The notes: generated by a model not told the origin, from the letters alone. Shown: positions 1 to 10,656, counted from the first letter of the stretch. The stretch: 64,000 nt of DNA from Pseudosulfitobacter pseudonitzschiae (GCF_002222635.1 NZ_CP022415.1:620001-684000); one strand, 5' to 3'. Translations and numbers: made by a program.

Positions 1-139
1 GCGTGTAGATGTCATTGGTGATCACGCCGACCGAATGGCTGTCGCGCAGCGCTTCGCACAGGGCTGCGGTCAGGGTGGTCTTGCCAGCGCCCACAGGGCC
101 ACCGATACCGACGCGCAGGGGGCCGTTCATATGGGTCAT
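1..139 (-). CDS. ureG: Urease accessory GTPase UreG (N-terminal part, cut by window edge)
   Basis: UreG is the SIMIBI-class GTPase that powers nickel delivery to urease together with UreE, UreF and UreD. Only about the first 46 codons lie in the window. They begin [20 protein letters not shown], and the P-loop [11 protein letters not shown] is clear, followed by the start of the [10 protein letters not shown] stretch typical of UreG. The start ATG overlaps the ureF stop as ATGA, so the two genes are translationally coupled. A second in-frame ATG lies three codons downstream. It is the last visible gene of the urease operon reading leftward. Confidence 0.95.
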   Translation of the reverse strand, partial: MTHMNGPLRVGIGGPVGAGKTTLTAALCEALRDSHSVGVITNDIYT

Positions 140-792
140 GTGCGGAAAATCCTTGAATATTGGGTTTCGTGTTTCATCGAGGCGATGTCGGTCAGGAACG
201 CCGTGGCGGTCAAGTCGTCAAGGCTGGTAGTACAGGCGCGCGCGGCGATGTCCTGCGCCGCAGGTGTCAGGGCGCGGATGATCGCCTGACCGTCGCTTTG
301 ACCCAGCGGGACCAGCCGCATCGCGGCCCCTGCCAGACTGCTGGTCAGGCTGTGCAGGTACATCTTGGCGGTCAGGTCCAGCGGCAGACCGGCGTGCCGC
401 GCCGCTTCGCCCACGGCGACCGGATAGGTGCGCGGCGTGGCAGTGGCACCGTTCAGGGCGGCAACGGCTGTGGCAAAGGCGGCCCCTTGCAGGTCGGTTT
501 CGCGCAACCGCTCGGACGAGGCGGCAAAGGCGCGGGCGGTCGCATCCACAACACCCGCGTCATCGGCGCGATAGGCGGCGGCAATGAACAGGCAATCGTT
601 CCAGCCCGCGCCATGGCGCAGCACTGTTTCGATCCAGTCTCGGGTCTGCGTGGCATCCGCCACGTCGCCCGCCTGCACCGCCCATTCCAGCCCGTGCGAA
701 TAGGCGAACGCGCCCACCGGAAACGACGGCGAGAACCATTGCGCCAGCGTCAGAACGGCGTCGTGACTAGGGCCAGTGGGATCAGTGGGCAT
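136..792 (-). CDS. ureF: Urease accessory protein UreF
   Basis: UreF forms the UreD-UreF-UreG activation complex on apo-urease and acts as the regulator of the UreG GTPase. The 218-residue product starts [20 protein letters not shown] and contains the UreF-typical [20 protein letters not shown] segment near residue 22 and the later [21 protein letters not shown] stretch. An ATG eight codons further upstream (816) is possible, but it would overlap ureE by 35 bases. The chosen start overlaps by only 11. The gene lies between ureE and ureG and overlaps both, as expected for one operon. Confidence 0.95.
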   Translation of the reverse strand: MPTDPTGPSHDAVLTLAQWFSPSFPVGAFAYSHGLEWAVQAGDVADATQTRDWIETVLRHGAGWNDCLFIAAAYRADDAGVVDATARAFAASSERLRETDLQGAAFATAVAALNGATATPRTYPVAVGEAARHAGLPLDLTAKMYLHSLTSSLAGAAMRLVPLGQSDGQAIIRALTPAAQDIAARACTTSLDDLTATAFLTDIASMKHETQYSRIFRT

Positions 793-1234
793 GGCTGTGC
801 GTGCGCCCAACGCCATAGGCGCCGCCCTCGGGCGTGAACGGCTCGTGCACTTCGCGCACAGTGGCGCCGATCTTGCCCAGCATGTCGCGGATCACGTGGT
901 CGGGCTGGATCAGCAGGCGGCGGTCCTCGATCTGGCAGGGCGTGTGACGGTTGCCGATGTGCCATGCGATGCGCGGCATGTCGTCGCCCGTCACCTCCAG
1001 CAGATCCTGGGCGGCGGCCTGTACCAGCACCTCGCGCCCGTCCGACAGCACCAGCACCCCGCCATGATCCAGCGAAGTGGTCTGCGCCAGGTCGATCAGG
1101 ATCGGCTGGCCGTCGTCGGTTTCCAGCATCTTGCGGCGCAGAAACCGCGTGTCGTAATCCAGCGTGATCTGCGCAAAGGGGGTCGAGTGACTGTGATCGT
1201 GATAGATGCGGGCGGTCAGGGTGTGCATGGTCAA
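782..1234 (-). CDS. ureE: Urease accessory nickel metallochaperone UreE
   Basis: UreE carries nickel to the urease active site. The 150-residue protein has the usual two-domain layout: an N-terminal peptide-binding domain and a C-terminal metal-binding domain that includes GDDMPRIAWHIGNRHTPCQI near residues 85-105, with the conserved histidines of the dimeric metal site. It ends in a short histidine tail (THSHAH), shorter than the His-rich tails of enterobacterial UreE, so metal storage capacity is probably modest. A second ATG two codons downstream could also serve as start. It follows ureC with a gap of 4 bases. Confidence 0.95.
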   Translation of the reverse strand: MTMHTLTARIYHDHSHSTPFAQITLDYDTRFLRRKMLETDDGQPILIDLAQTTSLDHGGVLVLSDGREVLVQAAAQDLLEVTGDDMPRIAWHIGNRHTPCQIEDRRLLIQPDHVIRDMLGKIGATVREVHEPFTPEGGAYGVGRTHSHAH

Positions 1235-1238
1235 ACCT

Positions 1239-2948
<1,710 letters not shown>

Positions 2949-2970
2949 GGGCGTGTCCTTTGGTGGGCGG

Positions 2971-3312
2971 TCAGCGGGTTTTTGTACCGGGCATCAGGGG
3001 GCCGCGTTTGCCCAGACGGCGGGCATTGGCGCGGGTCTTGCGGCGCAGGGGGCGCAGGGCGGCGTTCATCACCTCGTCGGGGCGTTTGCCGCTGATGGTG
3101 GCAAAGGACGCGGCTGTTGCGCTGTCCAGAAAAGCCGTTGGCTTTTCCGACATCATGCGGTCATTTTCGGAACTGGTGACAGACCACAGGCCCGCCATGC
3201 CCATCACCCGCATCGTCATGACGCTGGCGGTTTCCACCATCAGCATCGAGGCATTCATCCAAGATATGTACAATTCGGCAGGCGTTGCGTACCGATTGGC
3301 TTTATGCGCCAT
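2971..3312 (-). CDS. Phasin-like small protein inside the urease operon
   Basis: A 113-residue Met- and Ala-rich helical protein ([20 protein letters not shown]...) sits between ureB and ureC. Its start ATG overlaps the ureB stop as TGATG, and ureC begins 22 bases after its end, so it is part of the operon. The middle, with [15 protein letters not shown] and a run of Ser, Glu, Asn and Lys residues before [12 protein letters not shown], recalls phasin or antifreeze-type annotations given to short helical proteins. The C-terminus is strongly basic ([13 protein letters not shown]). No cysteine or histidine cluster suggests nickel binding. The function is unknown; an assembly or scaffolding role would be a guess. 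Confidence 0.7.
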   Translation of the reverse strand: MAHKANRYATPAELYISWMNASMLMVETASVMTMRVMGMAGLWSVTSSENDRMMSEKPTAFLDSATAASFATISGKRPDEVMNAALRPLRRKTRANARRLGKRGPLMPGTKTR

Positions 3313-3617
3313 CAAAGGTCTCCCATGACCTGCTGGTTGAATCCGAACACCCGCCGCGCCCCGCCATAGGGGATCAGCGTCACCTCGCGGCGCTGGCCCG
3401 GCTCAAAGCGCACGGCGGTGCCTGCGGCGATGTCCAGACGCATGCCCCGCGCGGTGTCGCGGTCAAAGTCCAACGCAGCGTTTGTTTCTGCAAAGTGGTA
3501 GTGCGAGCCGACCTGCACGGGCCGGTCGCCGGTGTTGGCGACCATCAGCGTGATTGCCGTGGCCCCTGCGTTCAAGATGATGTCGCCCTCGGCTGTGATC
3601 AACTCTCCTGGTATCAT
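3312..3617 (-). CDS. ureB: Urease subunit beta UreB
   Basis: This is the non-catalytic beta subunit of the UreABC trimer. The 101-residue protein starts [18 protein letters not shown] and contains the family segment [20 protein letters not shown] near residue 31, followed by [11 protein letters not shown] near the end. Longer readings upstream in the same frame are not urease-like. The start ATG overlaps the stop of the upstream small membrane-protein gene as ATGA, and the stop overlaps the start of the phasin-like gene. Confidence 0.97.
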   Translation of the reverse strand: MIPGELITAEGDIILNAGATAITLMVANTGDRPVQVGSHYHFAETNAALDFDRDTARGMRLDIAAGTAVRFEPGQRREVTLIPYGGARRVFGFNQQVMGDL

Positions 3618-3826
3618 TTGCGTGACTTGTTCTGGTTGCGTGCGCGGATTGCCGCGCGACCTGCGGTCAGGGCGATGGCGGCGGCGATTGCGACCATGCC
3701 CAGCACCACTGGCACCCACGCGCCGGCCCCGTCCGAGACGTGGGGGTGCAGGTGCAGCCCGGCATCGGTGTGTGCTGCCACGGGCGCGGCAAGAAGGGAA
3801 AGGCCAAGGGTCGTTAGGGATTTCAT
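3614..3826 (-). CDS. Small His-rich exported membrane protein in the urease operon
   Basis: A 70-residue protein lies between ureA and ureB and overlaps ureB as ATGA. It has an N-terminal signal-like segment ([20 protein letters not shown]), a short predicted periplasmic stretch with four histidines ([11 protein letters not shown]), one hydrophobic membrane span ([19 protein letters not shown]) and a basic cytoplasmic tail. A nickel-related role is plausible because HupE/UreJ-type nickel transporters also carry histidines just after the signal region, but this protein has only one clear span after the signal and is no full transporter. That role is inference from motif and place only. Confidence 0.7.
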   Translation of the reverse strand: MKSLTTLGLSLLAAPVAAHTDAGLHLHPHVSDGAGAWVPVVLGMVAIAAAIALTAGRAAIRARNQNKSRK

Positions 3827-3841
3827 CAAGATAGGCTCCTG

Positions 3842-4144
3842 TTAGCGGATGGGATTGTGGACGGTCACCAGCTTGGTGCCATCGGGAAAGGTGGCCTCGA
3901 CCTGCACGTCGTGGATCATTTCGGCGATCCCTTCCATACATTGGTCGCGGGTGATGATTTGCGCGCCTGCCTCCATCAGGTCGGCCACGCTGCGCCCGTC
4001 GCGCGCCCCTTCGACCACCGCATCGGTGATCAGGGCAATTGCTTCGGGATGGTTCAGCTTTACGCCGCGCTCCAGCCGTTTGCGGGCGACCACGGCGGCC
4101 ATCGCAATCAGCAGTTTGTCTTTTTCGCGGGGGGTCAGGTTCAT
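3842..4144 (-). CDS. ureA: Urease subunit gamma UreA
   Basis: This is the smallest structural subunit of urease. The 100-residue product starts [20 protein letters not shown] and includes the family signature [24 protein letters not shown] near residues 27-50 and [18 protein letters not shown] at the end. The length matches the family exactly. It is followed by the small His-rich gene rather than directly by ureB. ureD ends one base upstream. Confidence 0.98.
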   Translation of the reverse strand: MNLTPREKDKLLIAMAAVVARKRLERGVKLNHPEAIALITDAVVEGARDGRSVADLMEAGAQIITRDQCMEGIAEMIHDVQVEATFPDGTKLVTVHNPIR

Positions 4145-4145
4145 G

Positions 4146-4913
4146 TCAGATCATCCATGTTCGCGGAAGGGGGCCACCCTTGAGGCGGATAAGAACGGGC
4201 AGCAGGCTGCGCCGCAACTCGAAACTGTCGATGGCGAGAAATCTTGCCACCAGCATGTCGTCACCAATCAGGCTGGCCCCTGCGGTGTCGGGCAGCATGG
4301 CACGCACGGGCCCCAGCTGTCCGGCGGCGTCCGGCGCGATATAGACCAGTGCGGCCATCGCCCCCGCTTCGTTTGCAACAAAGGGTTTGGCCAGATGCGC
4401 CGAGACATCGCCCGTCATCACAAGTGCATCATGAAAAAGCGGCACGCCCGCACGGTTGATCATGATGCGGTCGCGCAGGTGCAACCCGTTCAGCCGTTCG
4501 CCCATGGCCGCACGTCCGAAGACCAGCGGTTCAACCATCAGCAGCTGGGCCTCTGCGGCCATTTCGATCTGCAACCGGCGGTCCAGTGCGGCCCCGTCAT
4601 ATAGAATCGTCTCTTGTGGCAGCCAGTCGATCCGCGCCTTTGCCTCGACGGTCAGCGTGTTGCGCAACTGGCCAACCTCGCCGGTCTGCGCGCGGTAGGC
4701 ACGCTCGCAGGCCTGCGTGGTCAGGCACAGGGTGGTGCCGCGTTCCGCCGCGGCCGCCAAGGCATATCGGTCACCGCCGGTGATCCCGCCTGCGGTGTTC
4801 AGCACTACGGCGTCCAGTGCCGGGCTGCTGCTGCGCGGAAACAGACATTTTGACGATCCTGCCTGATGCAGCCCGCCCAGCACCGACCGGCCGCGCGCCA
4901 GCTTCGACGACAC
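4146..4913 (-). CDS. ureD: Urease accessory protein UreD (true start unclear)
   Basis: UreD is the scaffold that docks UreF and UreG on apo-urease. The sequence after residue 1 is clearly Ure[26 protein letters not shown] near residue 40, [12 protein letters not shown] near residue 64 and [16 protein letters not shown] near residue 96. The first candidate start is GTG at 4913, giving 255 residues. The family-typical basic stretch [10 protein letters not shown] lies just upstream in the same frame and would be left out. The frame stays open to 5012 but has no ATG, GTG or TTG there, and a stop follows at 5013-5015. Either a GTG start, a rare start codon or a one-base frameshift near 4945-4955 is possible. 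Confidence 0.88.
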   Translation of the reverse strand: MSSKLARGRSVLGGLHQAGSSKCLFPRSSSPALDAVVLNTAGGITGGDRYALAAAAERGTTLCLTTQACERAYRAQTGEVGQLRNTLTVEAKARIDWLPQETILYDGAALDRRLQIEMAAEAQLLMVEPLVFGRAAMGERLNGLHLRDRIMINRAGVPLFHDALVMTGDVSAHLAKPFVANEAGAMAALVYIAPDAAGQLGPVRAMLPDTAGASLIGDDMLVARFLAIDSFELRRSLLPVLIRLKGGPLPRTWMI

Positions 4914-5013
4914 AGCAATGCGCCCGCGCGCACGGGGCTGGCGGGCGTCTGCCGTGGGTATGACCGAAAGGTGCGTAATCTGTTTGTCCCCTGTGCCGGT
5001 GGGCGATCCGAGT

Positions 5014-5380
5014 CATCACGCCCTGCGCCAGCTACTAGAGCACCGGATACCGCCATTGCCCATGCGCAGGACACATTTCTGACATTTATCGCCCGAATAT
5101 TGGTCGTTTTGCGGGTGGTTGCCTAAAAAGTGTGCTGAATCCGCTGTGCTACCATGCTGCACCTGCATCGGTGTTTGCCATTCGCAAACCGTTCACACGA
5201 CGGTGAGGCCACCAGATTGCGCCGAATTTGCGCTGAATGGGGGATGTGTGGCGACCTGACGAATTGGAGCTCGAGGGGCCGCCACACGGTATTGCAACGC
5301 ATAGTTGCGGGACCAACTTAGGCAGCTGTGTGTGCGGTTCAAGCCGCAGCCGCCAAATATGGCCCGCTTTGGAGACAGAT
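5014..5380. other. Divergent control region between ureD and urtA
   Basis: About 370 bases separate the two divergent urea gene sets and must hold both promoters. A short inverted repeat GCAAC-GCATA-GTTGC lies at 5294-5308, and a loose TGCACC...GGTG pair lies at 5158-5173. The second resembles an NtrC half-site arrangement, but its spacing is off by one and the right half is imperfect. I found no convincing sigma-54 minus-24/minus-12 pair. No gene-like reading frame is supported. A GGAGA ribosome site sits 5 bases before the urtA ATG. Confidence 0.5.
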
Positions 5381-6664
5381 ATGACTTTTCTCAAATCCAC
5401 GCTGACAGGCACTTTGGTGGCCGCGTCGCTTGGCTCGGTGGCGATGGCTGCCGACGATACGATCAAGGTCGGCGTCCTGCATTCGCTTTCGGGCACGATG
5501 GCGATTTCGGAAACCACACTGAAAGACACAATGCTGATGCTGGTCGAACAGCAAAACGCCAAAGGTGGCCTGTTGGGCAAACAACTTGAGGCCGTGGTCG
5601 TCGACCCTGCATCCGACTGGCCGCTGTTTGCGGAAAAAGCACGTGAGTTGCTGACCGTACACAATGTCGACGTGATCTATGGCAACTGGACATCCGTATC
5701 GCGCAAATCGGTTCTGCCGGTCATCGAAGAACTGAACGGCCTGCTGTTCTATCCGGTGCAATACGAGGGCGAGGAATCGTCCAAGAACGTGTTCTACACC
5801 GGTGCCGCGCCGAACCAACAGGCGATCCCTGCAACGGATTATTTTCTGGACGAGCTTGGCATCGAGAAATTCGCCCTGTTGGGCACCGACTATGTCTATC
5901 CGCGTACAACCAACAACATCCTTGAAAGCTATCTCAAGGGTAAGGGCATTGCCGCCGGAGATATCTTTGTGAACTACACGCCGTTTGGTCACTCGGACTG
6001 GTCCAAGATTGTGGCCGATGTGGTTGCATTGGGCGCTGACGGCAAAAAAGTCGGCGTGATCTCGACCATCAACGGCGATGCCAACATCGGTTTCTACAAG
6101 GAATTGGCAGCGGCCGGTATTTCGGCGGATGATATTCCCGTTGTGGCCTTTTCGGTCGGTGAAGAAGAGCTGTCGGGACTGGATACGTCCAACCTTGTCG
6201 GGCATCTGGCCGCGTGGAACTATTTCATGTCTGCTGACACGCCTGAAAACGCCGAGTTCATTGAAACATGGCACGCTTTCATCGGTGACGAAAAACGCGT
6301 GACCAACGACCCGATGGAGGCCCACTATATCGGCTTCAACATGTGGGTTGCTGCGGTCGAAGCGGCTGGCACCACCGATGTGGATGCTGTGCGTGCGGCA
6401 ATGTACGGGCAGGAATACCCGAACCTGACCGGTGGCATGGCCGTGATGGGCGTGAACCACCACCTGTCCAAACCTGTGCTGATTGGTGAAATTCAGGCCG
6501 ACGGCCAGTTCGACATCATCTCGGAAACCGATCCGGTTCCGGGTGACGCATGGACCGACTTCCTGCCCGAATCCGCCGTGCTGGAATCGGATTGGAAGGA
6601 TCTGGGTTGCGGTATGTACAACACCGAAACCAAGACCTGTGTTCAGACCCTTTCGAACTATTAA
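5381..6664 (+). CDS. urtA: Urea ABC transporter substrate-binding protein UrtA
   Basis: UrtA is the periplasmic binding protein of the urea importer. The 427-residue precursor begins MTFLKSTLTGTLVAASLGSV, a standard Sec signal with a cleavage-like AMA-AD site near residue 23. The mature part is a type I periplasmic-binding fold with IKVGVLHSLSGTMAISE at its start and family-typical stretches such as NWTSVSRKSVLPV, FYPVQYEGEESS and NVFYTGAAPNQQ. The start was set at the ATG with a GGAGA ribosome site; longer upstream reading is not signal-like. It leads the urtABCDE operon, divergent from the urease genes. Confidence 0.97.
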   Translation: MTFLKSTLTGTLVAASLGSVAMAADDTIKVGVLHSLSGTMAISETTLKDTMLMLVEQQNAKGGLLGKQLEAVVVDPASDWPLFAEKARELLTVHNVDVIYGNWTSVSRKSVLPVIEELNGLLFYPVQYEGEESSKNVFYTGAAPNQQAIPATDYFLDELGIEKFALLGTDYVYPRTTNNILESYLKGKGIAAGDIFVNYTPFGHSDWSKIVADVVALGADGKKVGVISTINGDANIGFYKELAAAGISADDIPVVAFSVGEEELSGLDTSNLVGHLAAWNYFMSADTPENAEFIETWHAFIGDEKRVTNDPMEAHYIGFNMWVAAVEAAGTTDVDAVRAAMYGQEYPNLTGGMAVMGVNHHLSKPVLIGEIQADGQFDIISETDPVPGDAWTDFLPESAVLESDWKDLGCGMYNTETKTCVQTLSNY

Positions 6665-6673
6665 GCCAACCAA

Positions 6674-6699
6674 GAAAGGGCGCGACCCCGCGCCCTTTC
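6674..6699 (+). terminator. Perfect hairpin between urtA and urtB (attenuator or processing site)
   Basis: An 11-base-pair perfect stem (GAAAGGGCGCG with CGCGCCCTTTC) with a 4-base loop lies 10 bases after the urtA stop. No long T-run follows (only GACCCCC), so full termination is doubtful. Such hairpins often stabilise the upstream binding-protein mRNA or reduce read-through into the permease genes. Confidence 0.6.
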
Positions 6700-6724
6700 C
6701 GACCCCCTTGCGGACTTCATTCAC

Positions 6725-8683
6725 ATGACCAGACTTATTGCCGCCACGCTGGCCTTGTTGCTAAGCTGTGTCACCGTTTCGGCGCAGGAAACCAACGGTG
6801 CGATCCAGCAAGTGCTGCAACAGCACAGCGCCGCCATTCTCAAAAGCTCGCGCACAACCATTGGACCCGCCATTGATGCGGTTGCAGACAGCGGTTTGCC
6901 GCAGGCGCAAGCGGTGCTTGAGGCGTGGTCGAACAAAACCATGTGGGTCCGTGAAGCAGACGGGCTGTTCTTTCGCGCGGAAAAGGCGGATGGTGGCTTT
7001 CGTTTGATTGATTTCGACAGTGGTGAAACGGTTGGTGTGTTCGACAAGGGCGCGCTGGACCAGATCAAACCCAACAGCGGTATTCGCGCGCTGATCGGTA
7101 CGGCCTTGGTGCAGTTCCAGCTAAAAGACCCTGACCCCAAGCGCCGTCAGGACGCGCTAACGTCGATTTCGCGCGACCCTGATCCCGCGCTGCTGAAACC
7201 GCTGCGCAACTCGATCGAGATGGAGCAGGACGCCGGTATGAAGGCGCAAAAGCTGCGGCTGGAGCGGTTGCTGACCATCGCCTATGACACAGACCCCGAC
7301 GCGCGGGTGCAGGCGATGGCCGATATGTCCGGCGATCTGGGCGTCGATGTGCGCGCCACGCTGAACCCGCTGGTCGCCACCCGCCGCGCCGTGGTGCAAG
7401 GCGAAGTGCCCGAAAGCTCCAACGTGGCCCGTATCCTGACACCCGGCACCGAGGCGCTGGGCAAGGTCGAGGCCTATGACATGCTGGTCGCCGCCGATCT
7501 TGCGCCGCGGCGCGTGACCAATGCGGCCATGCGTGCCGCACTTGAGGCGCATATCGCGGACGGGCGTGTGGGCGGCGTCGCGGTGCAGCAACTCGGCAGC
7601 GACGCGGCGCGCCGCGCAGCCTATATCACGCTGGCCGAAGCAGGCATCGTGCCGCCCTTTATCTCGGAAGAGGAAGTGCAGGCCACGCTGGACGGGTTTA
7701 CCTTTTACGACGCCTATGCCGACCCGTCGCCGCAGGTAACCGATGCGGCTGTGGCAGCATTGAATGCGATCAAGATGAATGTGGGGCTGAATCAGGCCGC
7801 CGACCTGACGCTGGACGCGCTGTCGCTGGCGTCGATCTACTTTCTGGCGGCCATCGGGCTGGCCATCACCTTTGGCGTGATGGGCGTGATCAACATGGCG
7901 CATGGCGAATTCATCATGATGGGTGCCTATACCGGCTATGTCGTCCAGCAGATCATTCCCAATCACACCCTGTCGATCATCGTGGCGATCCCGCTGGCCT
8001 TTGCCGTGACGTTTGCCGCCGGTGTCGCGATGGAGCGGCTGGTGATCCGCTGGCTCTATAATCGCCCGCTGGAAACACTTCTGGCGACATTCGGGATATC
8101 GATCGCGCTGCAACAGCTGGCCAAGAACATCTTCGGCACGCAGGCGCGCCCGCTGACTGCGCCCGCGTGGCTGGACGGGGCGCTGACGCTGAACGACGTG
8201 GTGTCGATCAGCTATATCCGCATCGCGATCTTCTTTCTGGCGCTGTTCTTCCTCGCGGTGTTCCTGTTCATCATGAAGCGCACGCGGCTGGGGCTGGAAA
8301 CACGCGCTGTGACGCAAAACCCGCGCATGGCTGCGTCGATGGGGATCAATCCGGGGCGGGTGAATATGCTGACCTTCGGACTGGGTTCGGGCATTGCGGG
8401 GGTGGCGGGTGTGGCCATCGGTCTATTTGCCAAGGTCACATCCGAGATGGGTTCGGACTATATCGTGCAGAGTTTCATGACGGTGGTTGTCGGCGGTGTC
8501 GGCAACATTTGGGGCACGCTGGCGGGGGCCGCGATGATCGGGTTCCTGCAAAAGGGCATCGAATGGGGCAACCCCAGCAACACGCTGGCGGCGCAGACCT
8601 ACATGATCGTCTTCATCATCATTTTCATCCAGTTCCGGCCAAGGGGCATCATCGCCCTCAAGGGCCGCGCGGCGGGGGACTAA
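6725..8683 (+). CDS. urtB: Urea ABC transporter permease UrtB
   Basis: UrtB is one of the two LivH/LivM-type permeases of the urea importer. At 652 residues it is long because it has a signal sequence (MTRLIAATLALLLSCVTVSA) and a large extra soluble N-terminal domain to about residue 350, with the HEAT-like pairs DPDPKRRQDALTSISRDPDP and DTDPDARVQAMADMSGD. The membrane part begins near LTLDALSLASIYFLAAIGLA and includes GVMGVINMAHGEFIMMGAY and TRLGLETRAVTQNPRMAASM. UrtB proteins of proteobacteria commonly have this extension. It ends 4 bases before urtC. Confidence 0.95.
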   Translation: MTRLIAATLALLLSCVTVSAQETNGAIQQVLQQHSAAILKSSRTTIGPAIDAVADSGLPQAQAVLEAWSNKTMWVREADGLFFRAEKADGGFRLIDFDSGETVGVFDKGALDQIKPNSGIRALIGTALVQFQLKDPDPKRRQDALTSISRDPDPALLKPLRNSIEMEQDAGMKAQKLRLERLLTIAYDTDPDARVQAMADMSGDLGVDVRATLNPLVATRRAVVQGEVPESSNVARILTPGTEALGKVEAYDMLVAADLAPRRVTNAAMRAALEAHIADGRVGGVAVQQLGSDAARRAAYITLAEAGIVPPFISEEEVQATLDGFTFYDAYADPSPQVTDAAVAALNAIKMNVGLNQAADLTLDALSLASIYFLAAIGLAITFGVMGVINMAHGEFIMMGAYTGYVVQQIIPNHTLSIIVAIPLAFAVTFAAGVAMERLVIRWLYNRPLETLLATFGISIALQQLAKNIFGTQARPLTAPAWLDGALTLNDVVSISYIRIAIFFLALFFLAVFLFIMKRTRLGLETRAVTQNPRMAASMGINPGRVNMLTFGLGSGIAGVAGVAIGLFAKVTSEMGSDYIVQSFMTVVVGGVGNIWGTLAGAAMIGFLQKGIEWGNPSNTLAAQTYMIVFIIIFIQFRPRGIIALKGRAAGD

Positions 8684-8687
8684 GGCC

Positions 8688-9917
8688 ATGAACCGTTCAT
8701 TTGTCGCACGAAACCCGTCGGTTTTGATCTTTCTGGCCCTGCTGGCGTTGTTCACTCTGGGCGTTACCATCCTGTCCGAAGGCTTTGGCGTCGGCATGAT
8801 CTCGACCAGTTTCGTCAAGACATTGGGCAAGACGCTGTGCCTGTGTCTGGTTGCCGTGGCGATGGACCTGATCTGGGGCTATGCCGGTATCCTCAGCCTC
8901 GGGCATTTCGCGTTCTTCGGGCTTGGCGGGTATATGATCGGCATGTGGCTGATGTACGAGCGCACCCGCCTGATCGTGGTCGATGCGCTGGCCCAAGGGT
9001 CGATGCCACCCACGCCACAAGAGGTCGTCGACGGCATCGGCAACCAGATTTTCGGTGTGGTGGGCAGCAGTGAATTTCCCGCCATCTGGGCCTTTGCCGA
9101 CAGTCTGACGTTGCAACTGGCGCTTGTCGTGCTGGTGCCGGGCCTGCTGGCGCTGGTTTTCGGCTGGCTGGCGTTTCGCAGCCGCGTCACCGGCGTTTAC
9201 CTGTCGATCCTGACGCAGGCGATGACACTGGCGCTGGCACTGTACCTGTTCCAGAACGACAGCGGATTGCGCGGCAACAACGGCCTATCGGGCCTGCAAA
9301 ACCTGCCCAATGTCACCGCCTCGCAGGATGTGGTGTCAATGTGGTTCTTCTGGGGGTCTGCGCTGGCGCTGGGGCTGGGCTATCTGCTGGCGGTATGGGT
9401 GGTCTCGGGCAAGTTCGGCTCGGTCATTCGCGGCATCCGCGACAACGAGGCGCGTGTGCGGTTTCTTGGCTATTCGGTCGAGGCCTACAAGCTGGCCCTG
9501 TTCACCCTGACCGCCTGTATCGCGGGCATCGCGGGCGCGTTGTATTATCCGCAGGCGGGCATCATCAACCCCGCCGAGATTGCCCCCATCGCGTCGATCT
9601 ATCTGGCGGTCTGGGTCGCCATCGGCGGGCGCGGACGGCTCTATGGCGCTGTGATCGGGGCGGCTGTCGTCAGCCTGTTGTCCTCATGGTTCACAGGGGG
9701 GCAGGCGCCCGACATTCCGCTGGGGTTCTACACGATCAAATGGGTCGACTGGTGGCTGGTGCTGCTGGGGCTGTCCTTTGTCGGTGTCACGCTGTTCGCT
9801 CCGCAAGGCATCGGCGGGCTGGTCGATCTGATCAGCGACCGGTTGCGGCCCGACCGGCACGGGGCCGACCTTGGCCCCGATCAGGGATCGTTGCGCGAGA
9901 AGGAGGCGCAGAAATGA
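8688..9917 (+). CDS. urtC: Urea ABC transporter permease UrtC
   Basis: This is the second membrane subunit, of the LivM type, with 409 residues. It starts MNRSFVARNPSVLIFLALLA and contains DLIWGYAGILSLGHFAFFGLG near residue 63, GLRGNNGLSGLQNL near residue 197, and the permease-ATPase contact region with IRGIRDNEARVRFLGYSVEAYK near residue 250. About eight to ten membrane spans are visible. Its stop overlaps the urtD start as ATGA. Confidence 0.96.
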   Translation: MNRSFVARNPSVLIFLALLALFTLGVTILSEGFGVGMISTSFVKTLGKTLCLCLVAVAMDLIWGYAGILSLGHFAFFGLGGYMIGMWLMYERTRLIVVDALAQGSMPPTPQEVVDGIGNQIFGVVGSSEFPAIWAFADSLTLQLALVVLVPGLLALVFGWLAFRSRVTGVYLSILTQAMTLALALYLFQNDSGLRGNNGLSGLQNLPNVTASQDVVSMWFFWGSALALGLGYLLAVWVVSGKFGSVIRGIRDNEARVRFLGYSVEAYKLALFTLTACIAGIAGALYYPQAGIINPAEIAPIASIYLAVWVAIGGRGRLYGAVIGAAVVSLLSSWFTGGQAPDIPLGFYTIKWVDWWLVLLGLSFVGVTLFAPQGIGGLVDLISDRLRPDRHGADLGPDQGSLREKEAQK

Positions 9918-10654
9918 GCACGCTTCTCGAAGTCTCCGGCGTCTCGGTCAGCTTTGACGGCTTTCGCGCCATTAACAACCTGTCGTTCCGCATCGCGGAC
10001 GCCGAAATGCGCGCGGTGATCGGGCCGAACGGCGCGGGCAAGACGACATTCATGGACATCGTCACCGGCAAGACCAAGCCCGACGAGGGCCGCGTGCTCT
10101 GGGGTGAAAAATCGGTGTCGCTGCTGAAGATGAGCGAGGCGAAGATCGCGCAAGCGGGGGTGGGGCGCAAGTTCCAGAAACCCACGGTGTTCGAGGATCA
10201 AAGCGTGCAGGAAAACCTGCTGATGGCCTTGAAGAAACCGCGCGGCTGGTTTCCGGTCCTGTCGTATCGCCCGTCCGGGGAAGACCTGGCCAAAGTCGCC
10301 ACACTGGCGAATGACATCGGTCTGGGCGATGCGCTGCTGCGTAAGTCGGGCGAGCTGAGCCACGGGCAGAAGCAATGGCTGGAGATCGGCATTTTGCTGG
10401 CACAGGAACCGCGCCTGCTGTTGGTCGACGAGCCCGCCGCCGGCATGACCCCGGAAGAGCGCGAAAAGACCACCGACATTCTGGTCGAGGCCGCCAGGAC
10501 CCGCGCCGTCGTCGTGGTGGAACACGACATGGAGTTCGTCCGCCGTCTGAATTGCAAGGTCACCGTGCTGCACGAAGGCTCGGTTCTGGCCGAAGGGTCG
10601 CTGGACCACGTCACATCCAATCAGGACGTCATCGACGTCTATCTGGGGCGCTGA
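9914..10654 (+). CDS. urtD: Urea ABC transporter ATP-binding protein UrtD
   Basis: UrtD is one of two ATPase subunits of the urea importer (LivG type), with 246 residues. It starts MSTLLEVSGVSVSFDGFRAI. Walker A is GPNGAGKTT near residue 38, the signature is LSHGQKQWLEIG near residue 149, Walker B is LLLVDEPAAG near residue 170, and the H-loop histidine is in VVEHDMEFV. The signature has SHGQ instead of SGGQ, which is usual for UrtD. The start is coupled to urtC; a longer open frame further upstream belongs to the urtC region. Confidence 0.96.
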   Translation: MSTLLEVSGVSVSFDGFRAINNLSFRIADAEMRAVIGPNGAGKTTFMDIVTGKTKPDEGRVLWGEKSVSLLKMSEAKIAQAGVGRKFQKPTVFEDQSVQENLLMALKKPRGWFPVLSYRPSGEDLAKVATLANDIGLGDALLRKSGELSHGQKQWLEIGILLAQEPRLLLVDEPAAGMTPEEREKTTDILVEAARTRAVVVVEHDMEFVRRLNCKVTVLHEGSVLAEGSLDHVTSNQDVIDVYLGR

Positions 10655-10656
10655 AC

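Noticed and set aside
5158-5173. NtrC-like site upstream of urtA
   Set aside because: Only one half (TGCACC) is good, the spacing is one base too long and no sigma-54 promoter was found near it.
5339-6724. A long minus-strand open frame opposite urtA
   Set aside because: It is His/Arg-rich and antisense to a clear binding protein with signal peptide.
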